A stretch of DNA of 64,000 bases from Lachnospiraceae bacterium (GCA_017548765.1 JAFYZH010000063.1:1-64000); one strand, 5' to 3'. Counted from the stretch's first letter, positions 24,450 to 34,149 are shown. Translations and numbers: made by a program. Notes: generated from the sequence alone by a model not told the origin.

Positions 24450-25676
24450 ATGAAACAGATCATTACAAGCTTATTGGAGACCGATCTCTATAAATTCAGC
24501 ATGGGACAGGCGATCTATCACCAGTTCCCCGGATACACCACGACATGGACGTTTAAATGCCGCAATAAGGACGTGCATTTCACGACCGAGATGGTGGAGG
24601 AGATCCGTGATCAGATCCGCCGGTATTGCGAGCTGAAGTTCACCGAGGAGGAGCTGCAGTACTTAAGCAAGATCCGCTGGTTTAAGCAGTCCTACGTGGA
24701 TTTCCTTCGTCTGTGGCATCCCCGCTTTGAAGATTTTTCGATCACGGCGGACGCAGAGTGCGGTCTTGCGATCGAGACGACCGGCACGTGGCTGAACACC
24801 TCCATGTACGAGATCCCGACCCTGGCGATCGTGAACGAAGTATACTTCCGTATGCAGTTCGATTATGATAAACTGATGGAGAGCTTCGCACGCCGCCTGA
24901 ACGAGAAGATCGGCTGGTTAACGAGCGGCAAATACTACCTGTCCGCGTTCAGCGAATTCGGCCTGAGACGCAGGCTGTCCGCCGAGGCACAGGAACTGGC
25001 CGTGAAGACATTGGCCGAAACGCAGTTCCCGACCGGCCGCGATGCGGACGGCAAACCACTCGTCACGAAGTTCGTGGGGACCTCGAACGTTTACCTGGCC
25101 ATGAAATACAACGTGAAGCCGATGGGCACCATGGCACATGAGTGGATCATGTGCGTGGGCCAGGGTAATCATAAACACAACCCTGCGTACTCCAACTGGT
25201 ATGCGATGGAGGCCTGGGTGAAGGAATACAGCGTCCTGAACGGAACGGCATTGACCGATGCGATCACGACGGACTGCTTCCTGCGGGACTTCAACCTCAC
25301 CTATGCGACCCTGTTCTCCGGCGTGCGCCATGACAGCGGCGACCCGTTCGAGTGGGGCGAGAAGATCCTGGAACACTATAAGAAACTGGAGATCGACGGT
25401 ACGCAGAAGACCTTGCTGTTTTCTGACAGCCTGGATTTTGCAAGAGCGGACGCGCTGTACCGGCACTTCAACGGGCGTGCGAAGGTGGCGTTCGGCATCG
25501 GCACCTATCTGGCAAATGATACGGACGAGAAGGCACTGAACATCGTCATGAAGACCACATTCTGCAACGGCATGGATGTCGCGAAGATCTCGGATACGCC
25601 CGGAAAAGGAATGTGTAAGAACCCGGCGTATGTCGAGTACCTGCAGCGCAGCATTGACTGGAGAATGAATCACTAA
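24450..25676 (+). CDS. pncB: Nicotinate phosphoribosyltransferase
   Basis: PncB joins nicotinate and PRPP to nicotinate mononucleotide in the Preiss-Handler pathway. The 408-residue length and the opening SLLETDLYKFSMGQAIYHQFP are typical. Other family blocks are TSGKYYLSAFSEFGLRRRLS, KFVGTSNVYLA, GTMAHEWIM and SGVRHDSGDPFEWGEKI, followed by LLFSDSLDF and the phosphate-binding FGIGTYLANDTD. It starts 32 bp after pncA and nadE begins 14 bp later. All expected regions are present. Confidence 0.96.
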   Translation: MKQIITSLLETDLYKFSMGQAIYHQFPGYTTTWTFKCRNKDVHFTTEMVEEIRDQIRRYCELKFTEEELQYLSKIRWFKQSYVDFLRLWHPRFEDFSITADAECGLAIETTGTWLNTSMYEIPTLAIVNEVYFRMQFDYDKLMESFARRLNEKIGWLTSGKYYLSAFSEFGLRRRLSAEAQELAVKTLAETQFPTGRDADGKPLVTKFVGTSNVYLAMKYNVKPMGTMAHEWIMCVGQGNHKHNPAYSNWYAMEAWVKEYSVLNGTALTDAITTDCFLRDFNLTYATLFSGVRHDSGDPFEWGEKILEHYKKLEIDGTQKTLLFSDSLDFARADALYRHFNGRAKVAFGIGTYLANDTDEKALNIVMKTTFCNGMDVAKISDTPGKGMCKNPAYVEYLQRSIDWRMNH

Positions 25677-25690
25677 AAGGGGGAATACTT

Positions 25691-26458
25691 ATGAAACTAC
25701 CGAATTTTGACGCAAAAAAAGAGATCGAAGGGATCGTGGCCTGGATCCGCGAATGGTTCGAGAACAATGGCCCGAAGGCGACAGCCGTGATCGGCCTGTC
25801 TGGCGGAAAGGACTCGACCATCGTAGCGAACCTGCTGGTGCGGGCGCTTGGTAAGGAGCGCGTGGTCGGCGTATTGATGCCGAACGGCGTGCAGGCGGAC
25901 ATCGCCGATTCCATCGAAGTGGCGCAGAGCCTGGATATCAAGTATTATGTGGTGAACATCGCGGACGCGGTAAATGGTCTGAAGAATACATTGACCGCTT
26001 TGGATGGCTTCGTTCCTACGAAGGACATGGAGATCAACATCCCGCCGCGCATCCGCATGACGACGCTGTATGCGGTGGCGCAGGCGCAGCCCATGGGCGG
26101 GCGCGTGGTGAATACGTGCAACCGTTCCGAGGACTACATCGGTTATTCGACGAAGTACGGCGACGCGGCCGGCGACTTCAGCCCGTGCGCGAATTACACC
26201 GTGACGGAGATGCGCCTGCTCGGAGCTGAGCTCGGCATCGCAGCACATCTGGTGCAGAAGGCGCCGTCCGACGGCCTGTCCGGCATGACGGACGAAGAGA
26301 AGATCGGTTTCACCTACGACACCCTGGACCGTTATATATTGACCGGTGTGTGCGAGGATGAAACTCTTCGTGCGAAGATCGACCGCATGCATGTTCTGAA
26401 CTTACACAAATTAAAAACGATTCCGACCTATTTACGTGGTGAAAACCCCGAAATATAA
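25691..26458 (+). CDS. nadE: Ammonia-dependent NAD synthetase
   Basis: NadE amidates deamido-NAD to NAD using ATP. The 255-residue protein lacks the glutaminase domain of the larger NadE form, so it uses free ammonia. The PP-loop GLSGGKDSTIVANL, the NIPPRIRMTTLYAVAQ segment, NRSEDYIGYSTKYGD and the KAPSDGLSGMTDEEKIG loop are diagnostic. It completes nrtR-pncA-pncB-nadE. The missing adenylyltransferase step (NadD) must be encoded elsewhere. Confidence 0.96.
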   Translation: MKLPNFDAKKEIEGIVAWIREWFENNGPKATAVIGLSGGKDSTIVANLLVRALGKERVVGVLMPNGVQADIADSIEVAQSLDIKYYVVNIADAVNGLKNTLTALDGFVPTKDMEINIPPRIRMTTLYAVAQAQPMGGRVVNTCNRSEDYIGYSTKYGDAAGDFSPCANYTVTEMRLLGAELGIAAHLVQKAPSDGLSGMTDEEKIGFTYDTLDRYILTGVCEDETLRAKIDRMHVLNLHKLKTIPTYLRGENPEI

Positions 26459-26500
26459 GGCGCATAAGCGTTTGAAAGACGGAATCCGTTCCAAAACGAT

Positions 26501-26535
26501 AAACAGCCGATATGCTCGTCATATCGGCTGTTTTT
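26501..26535 (+). terminator. Terminator of the NAD salvage operon
   Basis: A 14-bp perfect stem AAACAGCCGATATG/CATATCGGCTGTTT (26501-26514 with 26520-26533) with a five-base loop and a T-run. Confidence 0.93.
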
Positions 26536-26626
26536 GCATGCTATTATACTCAAAATACATAGACAAGTCCCATTATACGGATTTCTTACAAAATCCTTAC
26601 TTCCCCAAAAATATTCAAAAAAACAG

Positions 26627-26688
26627 TTGACAAGTCGGTTGCTTTACGCTAACATATTAAACGTGGAACGATTAAACAAACGTTTAAT
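26627..26688 (+). promoter_or_regulatory. Promoter and TetR-type operator of the ABC exporter
   Basis: TTGACA (26627-26632) and TAACAT (26650-26655) are spaced by 17 bp. Just downstream, ATTAAAC-AAAC-GTTTAAT (26671-26688) is a perfect inverted repeat with a second half-site-like ATTAAACG at 26656. The arrangement suits repression by a TetR-family dimer, but no such regulator gene is adjacent. Confidence 0.6.
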
Positions 26689-26763
26689 TGTAAAACAACA
26701 TATCATATTCGTGTTCAAAGATCGGCCGGGCCCGCGGATCTTTAATACAGACAGGAGAGAAGA

Positions 26764-27465
26764 ATGAAGATAGTTGAGATCAGCCATGTTTCAAGAGTAT
26801 ATAAAGTGGGAGACCACGAGCAAAAGGCGCTAGACGACGTGAGTTTGGAGCTTGAGAGCGGAAAGACTATCGTGATCCTGGGACCGTCAGGCGCAGGCAA
26901 ATCCACATTGTTGAACCTCCTCGGAGGATTGGATAGTCCGACATCCGGAACGATAAAGATCAAGGGACAGGATATTTCCACCTTGAATGCCGATCAATTG
27001 GCAGAATATCGTGCTTCGGGTGTCGGTTTTATTTTTCAGGCATACAATCTGATCCCGACATTGACCGTGCTTGAAAATGTAGCTCTGGTAAAAGAGATAG
27101 CGAAAGACCCTTTGTCCAGCCACGATATGCTTCGAGAGGTCGGCCTTGGAGATCATATGTATAAGTTCCCGGTAGAACTGTCCGGCGGCGAACAGCAGCG
27201 AGTTTCGATCGCCCGTGCGGTCACTAAGAACCCCGATATCTTGTTGTGTGACGAGCCGACGGGCGCTCTTGATACCGAGACCGGTATCATGGTCCTGAAA
27301 CTCCTTCAGAGAATGGCGAAGGAGCATGGAAAGACGACGATCATTGTTACACACAACCAGAACATCGCGAAGATGGCAGACGTTGTGGTACATGTGAAGA
27401 ACGGAAAGATCAAAGAAGTGATAAATAACGATAAGCCTTTGGCGGTCGAAGAAGTGGAGTGGTAA
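26764..27465 (+). CDS. ABC transporter ATP-binding protein, MacB/LolD type
   Basis: A 233-residue ATPase for a FtsX-like permease. Walker A is GPSGAGKST, the Q-loop is in [19 protein letters not shown], the ABC signature is [15 protein letters not shown], and Walker B is [12 protein letters not shown], followed by the switch His in [10 protein letters not shown]. The sequence fits the MacB/LolD subfamily, whose members drive mechanotransmission rather than transmembrane import. The permease begins 2 bp after its stop codon. The cargo is not evident; antimicrobial peptide resistance or lipoprotein/peptide export is common in this subfamily. Confidence 0.93.
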   Translation: MKIVEISHVSRVYKVGDHEQKALDDVSLELESGKTIVILGPSGAGKSTLLNLLGGLDSPTSGTIKIKGQDISTLNADQLAEYRASGVGFIFQAYNLIPTLTVLENVALVKEIAKDPLSSHDMLREVGLGDHMYKFPVELSGGEQQRVSIARAVTKNPDILLCDEPTGALDTETGIMVLKLLQRMAKEHGKTTIIVTHNQNIAKMADVVVHVKNGKIKEVINNDKPLAVEEVEW

Positions 27466-27467
27466 GT

Positions 27468-29741
27468 ATGTTATTTAAGAAACTCATCCGAACCATCGGG
27501 CGCTACAAGGCGCAGTTCATCTCCATGATCATCATGGTAGGCCTGGGCGTCGGTATTTTCCTCGGTTTCAACATCGAGTGGAAGACACTGGAAGTGAATG
27601 TTGCAAAAGCCTTTGAAGATACTGGCTTTGCGGATTATCGTATCGTGAACGAGCGCGGTTTTTCCGAGGAGGATCTGAAGAAGATCGAGTCGATCGACGG
27701 CGTGGACGCTGCATCGCGTTTTCTTTCGGTCAATGTTCCCCGAAAAGATGACGAAGACATCGTCATGCTGACGGTGAGCGAGAATATCTCCGTATCCGGA
27801 TTTAAGGTCTTGGAGGGCACTCCGTACGACCCCGATGACGCGGAAGGACTGTGGATCTCCGAACGTTATGCAAAACAGAATGGTCTGTCGGTCGGCGATA
27901 CCTACACGATGGTGTATAAGAGCCTCGAGTTTTCCGGACCGATCCGCGGGCTGGTAAAATCCGGCGAATACATGATATGCCTTGTTGAAAAGGCTCAGTT
28001 GATGCCGGATCATGAAAAGAACGGATTTGTCTATGTTTCTCCGGCCTACATGAAGGCGAAGGTCGGCATGACATTCTATCCGCAGATCCACGTGCGTAGC
28101 GACCTCCCGAAGGAGACCATGATCGATCGCGTGGAAGCGGCTCTCGGAAAGTCATACATGATCGTGGATAAAGAACTTGTAACCAGTTATGCGGAAGCAC
28201 ATGGCGAGATGACCGAAGGTAAGACCATGGCAGCCTTGCTTCCCGTGATCTTTCTGGCCATCGCCATCCTGACCATGATCACGACGATGCACCGCATCAG
28301 CATTTCCGAAAAAACCCAGATCGGAACCCTGAAATCGCTGGGCTTTAAGGATCGCCGGATTTTGCGCCACTATGCTGCCTATGGATTGTTTATCAGTATT
28401 TGCGGAACAGTTCTCGGCGTAGTCCTGGGCCTGGGGATCGGATACTTCTTTATTAATCCGAACTCGGTCATGGGTGACTATCTGGATATGGAGCACTGGG
28501 AGCTGCATATGCCGCTGTGGAGCATTGCAGTGGTGATCATGATCAATGTGGTCCTGGTTCTGGCTACGCTGTATTCGGTAGCCTCCATGATGAAGGGAAC
28601 CGCAGCAGAGGCTCTGAAACCATACGCTCCTAAAGCGATGCGCCGCATGTGGATCGAGAAGAAAAAAGTCTGGAAGGATCTTTCATTTGCCACGAAGTGG
28701 AACATTCGTGATATCTTGCGTCATAAGTCGCGGTCGTTTATGACTTTGTTTGGTATTATCAGTTGCATGCTGATCCTGATCGCTTCGTTCGGTATCAATG
28801 ATACGCTGAACAGTTACATCGATGATTTCTTCGAGAATTCGATCTGCTACAAAACGAAGATCGTGCTGGATACGGAGCAGGCCGGTGACGCGGATGTGGC
28901 AGCATTGATCGATCGTTATGAAGCTGACTGGACGTCGAGCATGGGCGTTCAGATCGGCGAGAATACTTACGCGATGGAGATCTACGGACTGGAGCATGAG
29001 TATTTCCGCTTTGTAAAAGGGCACGGCGAACATATCGACCTGCCGGACGATGGCGTCTTGATCTGCGAACGTATCGCGAAAAAAGAAGGCCTGAAGGTGG
29101 GAGATACCTTTACCGTTTCGGTCTACGGTACGTCGGAAAAATATGATCTGAAGGTAGCCGATATCGCGAAATCGATATCGGAGAGCGTCATGATGAGTGA
29201 CACGTATGCCGGTAAGCTTGGCGTCAATTACCAGATCACGGAACTATTTACGAATGAGACCGAGATCGAAGAGAGCCCGATCATTTCATCGACCCAGACG
29301 AAGCAGGCGCTCCTCGATACGTTCAAAAGTTTCACGGAGCTTATGAATGTGATGATCGTCATGCTGGTATTTATTTCGGTCCTGTTGGGAATCGTCGTTT
29401 TGTATAACCTCGGCATTATGAGTTATGCGGAACGCTACCGTGAACTGGCTACACTGAAAGTCGTCGGTTTCAAAGACCGTCATATCAGCCGCATCCTGAT
29501 CGACCAGAACCTGTGGATGACCATTCTGGGCGTTCTGGTGGGAATACCGGCAGGGATCGGCGTTCTGAAGATCCTGCTCGTAATGCTGGCATCGGATTAC
29601 GAATTGACGTTGACGATCAAATGGCTGACCTATCTGATCGCGACCGCGCTTACCTTCGGCGTATCGTTCATCGTCGGTGTAATGGTGAGTCGGAAAAATA
29701 AGGACATTGACATGGTCGAAGCGCTGAAAGTTGCTGAATAA
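27468..29741 (+). CDS. ABC transporter permease, FtsX-like (duplicated)
   Basis: A 757-residue membrane protein with two FtsX/MacB-type halves. An N-terminal helix (FISMIIMVGLGVGIFLGFN) precedes an extracytoplasmic MacB_PCD-like domain (about 45-240). A three-helix FtsX domain (about 250-375; LLPVIFLAIAILTMI, the EKTQIGTLKSLGFKDRRI coupling segment) follows. The pattern then repeats: a helix near 425, a periplasmic-type domain to about 610, and a second three-helix bundle (about 630-745; AERYRELATLKVVGFKDRHI). The duplicated TLK(S/V)xGFKDR motifs show the two halves are homologous. ATG 27468 is chosen over the GTG at 27459 because it does not overlap the ATPase gene. Confidence 0.9.
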   Translation: MLFKKLIRTIGRYKAQFISMIIMVGLGVGIFLGFNIEWKTLEVNVAKAFEDTGFADYRIVNERGFSEEDLKKIESIDGVDAASRFLSVNVPRKDDEDIVMLTVSENISVSGFKVLEGTPYDPDDAEGLWISERYAKQNGLSVGDTYTMVYKSLEFSGPIRGLVKSGEYMICLVEKAQLMPDHEKNGFVYVSPAYMKAKVGMTFYPQIHVRSDLPKETMIDRVEAALGKSYMIVDKELVTSYAEAHGEMTEGKTMAALLPVIFLAIAILTMITTMHRISISEKTQIGTLKSLGFKDRRILRHYAAYGLFISICGTVLGVVLGLGIGYFFINPNSVMGDYLDMEHWELHMPLWSIAVVIMINVVLVLATLYSVASMMKGTAAEALKPYAPKAMRRMWIEKKKVWKDLSFATKWNIRDILRHKSRSFMTLFGIISCMLILIASFGINDTLNSYIDDFFENSICYKTKIVLDTEQAGDADVAALIDRYEADWTSSMGVQIGENTYAMEIYGLEHEYFRFVKGHGEHIDLPDDGVLICERIAKKEGLKVGDTFTVSVYGTSEKYDLKVADIAKSISESVMMSDTYAGKLGVNYQITELFTNETEIEESPIISSTQTKQALLDTFKSFTELMNVMIVMLVFISVLLGIVVLYNLGIMSYAERYRELATLKVVGFKDRHISRILIDQNLWMTILGVLVGIPAGIGVLKILLVMLASDYELTLTIKWLTYLIATALTFGVSFIVGVMVSRKNKDIDMVEALKVAE

Positions 29742-29753
29742 AATTCATACATG

Positions 29754-29785
29754 CCCCTTGTGTTCATCTTGTAAAACACAGGGGG
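29754..29785 (+). terminator. Possible terminator of the ABC exporter
   Basis: CCCC(T)TGTGTT and AACACAGGGG form a stem with one bulge, but the following T-run is weak. The same bases overlap the -35 region of the next promoter. Confidence 0.4.
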
Positions 29786-29797
29786 TTATGTTATAAT
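29769..29797 (+). promoter_or_regulatory. Sigma-A promoter of the clostripain-family gene
   Basis: TTGTAA (29769-29774) and TATAAT (29792-29797) are spaced by 17 bp, about 75 bp before the start codon at 29871. Confidence 0.7.
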
Positions 29798-29870
29798 CAA
29801 ATGCAGAGTATGCCCCGCGGATACCGTGGGATAATATCGTAATTTGTGATTAAGTGAAGTGAGGTATATT

Positions 29871-32321
29871 ATGGCAAGACCTTCAGGAAGAGGCAGTAGT
29901 TTTAGCGGCGGCGGCAGTGCCGGCGGACGCAGAGGCAGCGGTCTCGGAGGCGGACGCGTAGGACGCGGAAGCTCCGGTTCCCATAGCAGCGGAAGCAGCA
30001 GTCACAGCAGTGGCAGTCACCACAGCAGTAGCGGCAGTTCTTACGGTGGTGGCGGTTCTTATGGTGGCGGCGGACGACGGCCCATGTCACGTGCGACGAA
30101 AGCCGGCGGTGGCGGCGGCCTGCTCGCGATCCTTGCGATCGTTTTCTTCATGTTCATGAGTGGAGGAGATGATAACGGCGGTGATGGCGGCCTTACCGGT
30201 CTGATCGGCGGAGGCGGTTCCTCCGGCGGCGGTGGCAGCAGTGTTGTCAGCGGACAGACCACAAACTCTACGAGCATAGACACGAACGTAGCCAGCGGTT
30301 CCCGTAATAAGCGCACCGTGATCAAAGGCAACGGCGACGACGTTGTAACGTTGATGGTATATATCTGCGGTACCGACCTGGAGTCCGAAGCCGGCATGGC
30401 ATCGAACGACATCCAGGAGATGTTGAAAGCAAATACCTCGGATAAGGTAAATATCATCATCTGCACCGGCGGTGCGAAGAAGTGGCAGATCCAGGGCATC
30501 AGCAATTCCGTGCACCAGTTCTATAAAGTTGACGGCAGCTCGCATAAACTGGTCCGTTTGGTGGATGATCGCGGAAGCAAGCCCATGACCGATCCTGCGA
30601 CATTGACCGATTTCATCAAGTATTGTGCGCAGAACTATCCGGCAAACCGTAACGAACTGATCCTTTGGGATCACGGCGGCGGCTCCGTAACCGGTTTCGG
30701 CTATGATGAGAAGAACGGCAACGGCGACTCCATGACGCTGGCTGGTATCAATACAGCATTGAAGAACGCGGGTGTGACTTTCGATTTCATCGGTTTCGAC
30801 GCCTGCCTGATGGCTACGGCAGAGACCGCGCTCATGTTGGATAACTACGCAGATTACCTGATCGCGTCCGAAGAGACCGAGCCCGGTATCGGCTGGTACT
30901 ACACCAACTGGTTGACGAAACTTTCGTCTAACACTTCCATGCCCACGACTGAGATCGGTAAGAACATCATCGACGATTTCGTATCGGCATGTGACCGCGA
31001 GTGCAACGGACAGAAGACGACCCTGTCCATCACGGACCTGGCGGAGTTCTCCAACACGGTTCCGTCGAAGCTTTCCGCATTCGCCCGCAGCGTCAGTGAT
31101 CTGCTGAATAAAGAAGAGTATGAGAAGGTATCCGATGCCCGTGCGAAAGCGCGTGAGTTCGCTACCAGCTCGAAGATCGACCAGGTCGACCTTGTGAACC
31201 TGGCAAATAACATCGGAACTTCCGAGGCACAGGCTCTCAGTTCTGCGATCCAGAGCGCTGTTAAGTACAACAAGACTTCCTCCAACATGAGGAATGCGTA
31301 CGGCATCTCGATCTATTTCCCGTATAAGAAGGCTAAACAGGTCGATGCAGCGTGCCGCACATACAATCAGATCGGCATGGATGCCGAGTACACAAAGTGT
31401 ATCAAGCAGTTTGCAAGTCTTGAGACGAGTGGTGTCATTTCGTCCGGCGGTTCGGGTTCTATTTTGGACTCGCTTTTCGGCGGCGATGAGGAGTCCTCTT
31501 CGAGTGACTCCGGCGCGATCGAAGACCTGCTGGGAATGTTCTTCCGCAGCGGCGGTTCCGAGGGTAATAAGGTCCGCGGTCTGGATGCGAGCAACATCGA
31601 GTTCCTTAAGGACAGCGGCATGACTACGTCGCAGATCAGTTCATACATTGCCCAGCACCACTTCGATACGAAGTATCTGAACTGGATCGAAGAGGATGGA
31701 AACTATCTCATCGACATGCCTGAAAAGCAGTGGGATATGATCCACCTGGCGGATAAGAATGTTCTTCTCGACGATGGTGAAGGATATATCGACCTGGGCT
31801 ATGATAACCTGTTCGACTGGGATGAGAAGGACCGTTTTGTCGCTAACACCGAGGTACGTTGGGTAGCCCTGAATAATCAGGTCGTTCCTTATTACCACAC
31901 CGAGACATTGAAGGATGGTGATACGACCATAGCGGACTATGGTTATATTCCTGCGCTCCTTTCCAACAGTACCGTAAAGGAAGAGCGTGTTCAGCTTCTC
32001 GTGGAGTTCCCGAATGGAACGGCTCCGGGACGCGTAGTCGGCGTTTTGCGTGACTATCAGGATGGAGAGACCGAGACCGTCGCGAAGAGTGCGGAATCTC
32101 TTACTGAGGGAGACCGCTTGGATTTCGTATGCGACTACTATTCCTACGAGGGCGTATATCAGGACAGTTACATGTTCGGAGATCCGATGACTGTGACCGA
32201 TCCGGCTAACATGAAGGTGACCGACTGGAGGATCACGAACGCGAACGTTAAGATCACGTATATATTCACCGATATGTATCAGCAGGAGTACTGGACACCT
32301 GCGATCATGAAAAAATCATAA
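29871..32321 (+). CDS. Clostripain-family (C11) cysteine peptidase, membrane-anchored
   Basis: An 816-residue protein. The first ~75 residues are extremely Gly/Ser-rich with Arg and His. A single membrane helix follows at ~85-100 (LLAILAIVFFMFMS), then another Gly/Ser linker. The C11 peptidase domain starts near 155 (VTLMVYICGTDLESEAGMAS) with the catalytic dyad His268 in LILWDHGGG and Cys312 in GFDACLMA. A Ser/Asp-rich linker near 535-560 leads to a C-terminal beta-rich domain of about 240 residues. C11 enzymes usually cut after Arg and are often self-activated. No classical signal peptide is present, so the helix probably acts as a type II anchor. ATG 29871 follows GTGAGG. Confidence 0.88.
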   Translation: MARPSGRGSSFSGGGSAGGRRGSGLGGGRVGRGSSGSHSSGSSSHSSGSHHSSSGSSYGGGGSYGGGGRRPMSRATKAGGGGGLLAILAIVFFMFMSGGDDNGGDGGLTGLIGGGGSSGGGGSSVVSGQTTNSTSIDTNVASGSRNKRTVIKGNGDDVVTLMVYICGTDLESEAGMASNDIQEMLKANTSDKVNIIICTGGAKKWQIQGISNSVHQFYKVDGSSHKLVRLVDDRGSKPMTDPATLTDFIKYCAQNYPANRNELILWDHGGGSVTGFGYDEKNGNGDSMTLAGINTALKNAGVTFDFIGFDACLMATAETALMLDNYADYLIASEETEPGIGWYYTNWLTKLSSNTSMPTTEIGKNIIDDFVSACDRECNGQKTTLSITDLAEFSNTVPSKLSAFARSVSDLLNKEEYEKVSDARAKAREFATSSKIDQVDLVNLANNIGTSEAQALSSAIQSAVKYNKTSSNMRNAYGISIYFPYKKAKQVDAACRTYNQIGMDAEYTKCIKQFASLETSGVISSGGSGSILDSLFGGDEESSSSDSGAIEDLLGMFFRSGGSEGNKVRGLDASNIEFLKDSGMTTSQISSYIAQHHFDTKYLNWIEEDGNYLIDMPEKQWDMIHLADKNVLLDDGEGYIDLGYDNLFDWDEKDRFVANTEVRWVALNNQVVPYYHTETLKDGDTTIADYGYIPALLSNSTVKEERVQLLVEFPNGTAPGRVVGVLRDYQDGETETVAKSAESLTEGDRLDFVCDYYSYEGVYQDSYMFGDPMTVTDPANMKVTDWRITNANVKITYIFTDMYQQEYWTPAIMKKS

Positions 32322-32343
32322 TTTAACAGTAAGGGGGCTTACT

Positions 32344-33231
32344 ATGGAACGAAAAGGGAATTCTGATGAGATAACCAGAAGATATTTTGATTCGATCCTG
32401 TTGGAGACCCGGTATATGGACGCGGATCTTCCTTCCACGAAGCGCACGCTTTGGGGCTGGGAGATCCGGACTCCGATCATGACAGCTGCGCTGTCGCACC
32501 TTCACGATATCTGTGAAGATGCGATGGCGCAGTATGCTATCGGGGCCAGAGATGCCGGGACGATCCACTGGTACGGTATGGGTAGCGATGAAGAACTCGA
32601 GCACATCATCGCGACCGGGGCGAAAACGATAAAGATCATCAAGCCGCACGCGGATGATGCAGAAGTTTTCCGCAGGATCGAGCATGCGAAGAAGGCCGGA
32701 GCGTTTGCGGTCGGGATGGACATTGACCACAGTTTCTCCGGACATGGTACCTATGATCATGTGCTCGGTTTTGATATGAAGCCGAAGAGCACGGAGCAGC
32801 TGGCTGCATTTATTCAGGCCGCGGCACCGCTTCCGTTCATCGTGAAGGGCGTGCTGAGCGTGGCCGATGCGGTGAAGGTGCAGAAGGCGGGAGCCGCCGG
32901 CATCGTTTTGTCGCACCATCACAACATGATGGAGTACTCCGTGCCGCCGCTCATGGCATTGCCCACGATCCGCGAGGCGGTGGGACCGGACTTCCCGATC
33001 ATCGTCGACTGCGGCATCGTAAGCGGCATGGACGCGTATAAGGCACTGGCGCTCGGCGCGGACGGAGTTTCGGTCGGACGCGAGCTCATGAAGCCGTTGA
33101 AAAACGGCGGACAGGCGGTCGCTGACCGGATCCGGGAGATGACGGCCGAACTGGCTTCCGTGATGGCACGGACGGGCGTGAAGGATCTTGCATCCTTCGA
33201 TCCGACAGTCCTGCACTTTTGGAACACTTGA
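32344..33231 (+). CDS. Alpha-hydroxy-acid oxidizing protein (FMN-dependent)
   Basis: A 295-residue TIM-barrel flavoprotein resembling L-lactate oxidase/dehydrogenase but shorter than the usual 340-380 residues. Recognisable parts are the N-terminal TPIMTAALSHL (FMN edge), PFIVKGVLSVADAVKVQKAG with the barrel Lys, IVLSHHHNMMEYS in place of the usual VSNHGGRQLD, and the phosphate-binding IVDCGIVSGMDAYKALALGADGVSVGREL. The catalytic-His block is changed to SHHHN, so the substrate may differ from lactate. AAGGGGG lies before the ATG. It is followed by an isomerase-like gene on the same strand with a 75-bp gap. Confidence 0.78.
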   Translation: MERKGNSDEITRRYFDSILLETRYMDADLPSTKRTLWGWEIRTPIMTAALSHLHDICEDAMAQYAIGARDAGTIHWYGMGSDEELEHIIATGAKTIKIIKPHADDAEVFRRIEHAKKAGAFAVGMDIDHSFSGHGTYDHVLGFDMKPKSTEQLAAFIQAAAPLPFIVKGVLSVADAVKVQKAGAAGIVLSHHHNMMEYSVPPLMALPTIREAVGPDFPIIVDCGIVSGMDAYKALALGADGVSVGRELMKPLKNGGQAVADRIREMTAELASVMARTGVKDLASFDPTVLHFWNT

Positions 33232-33306
33232 TCTGATCAAAGAGAGGGCGCTCAAACCGATCCGAATATGCACAGATCGCGTTTAGAGGGCCATACAGGG
33301 GGTTTT

Positions 33307-34131
33307 ATGCGATTAGGTATCAGTTATGCACTCAGTTATGAAAATGCGGAAAAATGGGCGGATCTGCACAGCAAATGCGGTTGCCGCACCGTAGTCTTTC
33401 CGCTGGATTGCCGTTCCGATGAAAAAACGATCGAAGCGTATGCAAAAGCGGCGCGCGAGGCGGACCTGACCATCGCCGAAGTCGGCGTTTGGCGCAACAT
33501 GCTTTCGTCCGACCCGAAGGTGCGTCAGGAAGTCTTTGACTACACCGTCGGCCAGATCCGCATGGCGGACGCCATCGCAGCACGTTGCGTGGTCAATGTT
33601 GCCGGCGCTCCGCACGGAGATCGCTGGGACGGCGGCTATCGGAAGAATTTCACCGAGGAAGCCAGAAAACAGACCGTCGAGACCATTCAAAAGATCATCG
33701 ACACCGCGAAGCCGAAGAAGACGAAGTTCTCCATCGAGCCTATGCCGTGGATGATCCCGACCGGACCGGAGGACTACCTCCGCCTGATCGAAGAGGTCGA
33801 CCGCGAAGGATTCGGCGTCCACCTCGACATCGTCAACATGATCAACTGTCCCGAGCGGTACTTCTTCTCGGATGAGTTTTTGGAGCACACGTTCAAACTC
33901 CTTCACGGACGCATCTTAAGCTGCCACATGAAGGACACCCTGCTTCTGCCGGATTACACCTTCCAGCTGCGTGAATGCGCGCCCGGCCAGGGAACGCTGA
34001 ACCTGGAACTCTACGCGAAACTGGCGACGCAGGAAGACCCGGACATGCCCATGATCATCGAGCATCTGCACACGGCAGAAGAGTACTACGAAAGTCTGGC
34101 TTATGTGCAGAAACGCTTAGGCATTCAATAG
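33307..34131 (+). CDS. Sugar phosphate isomerase/epimerase-like TIM-barrel protein
   Basis: A 274-residue AP endonuclease family 2 / xylose-isomerase-like TIM barrel. Seen are the first strand MRLGISYALS, an ANVAGAPHGD-like turn at VVNVAGAPHGDRW, the metal-ligand strands FSIEPMPWM, GVHLDIVNMINC, LSCHMKDTLLL and a final MIIEHLH. These supply the Glu/Asp/His/Glu metal site of the superfamily. Proteins of this type isomerise or epimerise sugars or inositols. ATG 33307 is used because ACAGGGGG precedes it. A long terminator-like hairpin follows (34150-34193). Confidence 0.82.
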   Translation: MRLGISYALSYENAEKWADLHSKCGCRTVVFPLDCRSDEKTIEAYAKAAREADLTIAEVGVWRNMLSSDPKVRQEVFDYTVGQIRMADAIAARCVVNVAGAPHGDRWDGGYRKNFTEEARKQTVETIQKIIDTAKPKKTKFSIEPMPWMIPTGPEDYLRLIEEVDREGFGVHLDIVNMINCPERYFFSDEFLEHTFKLLHGRILSCHMKDTLLLPDYTFQLRECAPGQGTLNLELYAKLATQEDPDMPMIIEHLHTAEEYYESLAYVQKRLGIQ

Positions 34132-34149
34132 TGAATTGATAAAGCATCA

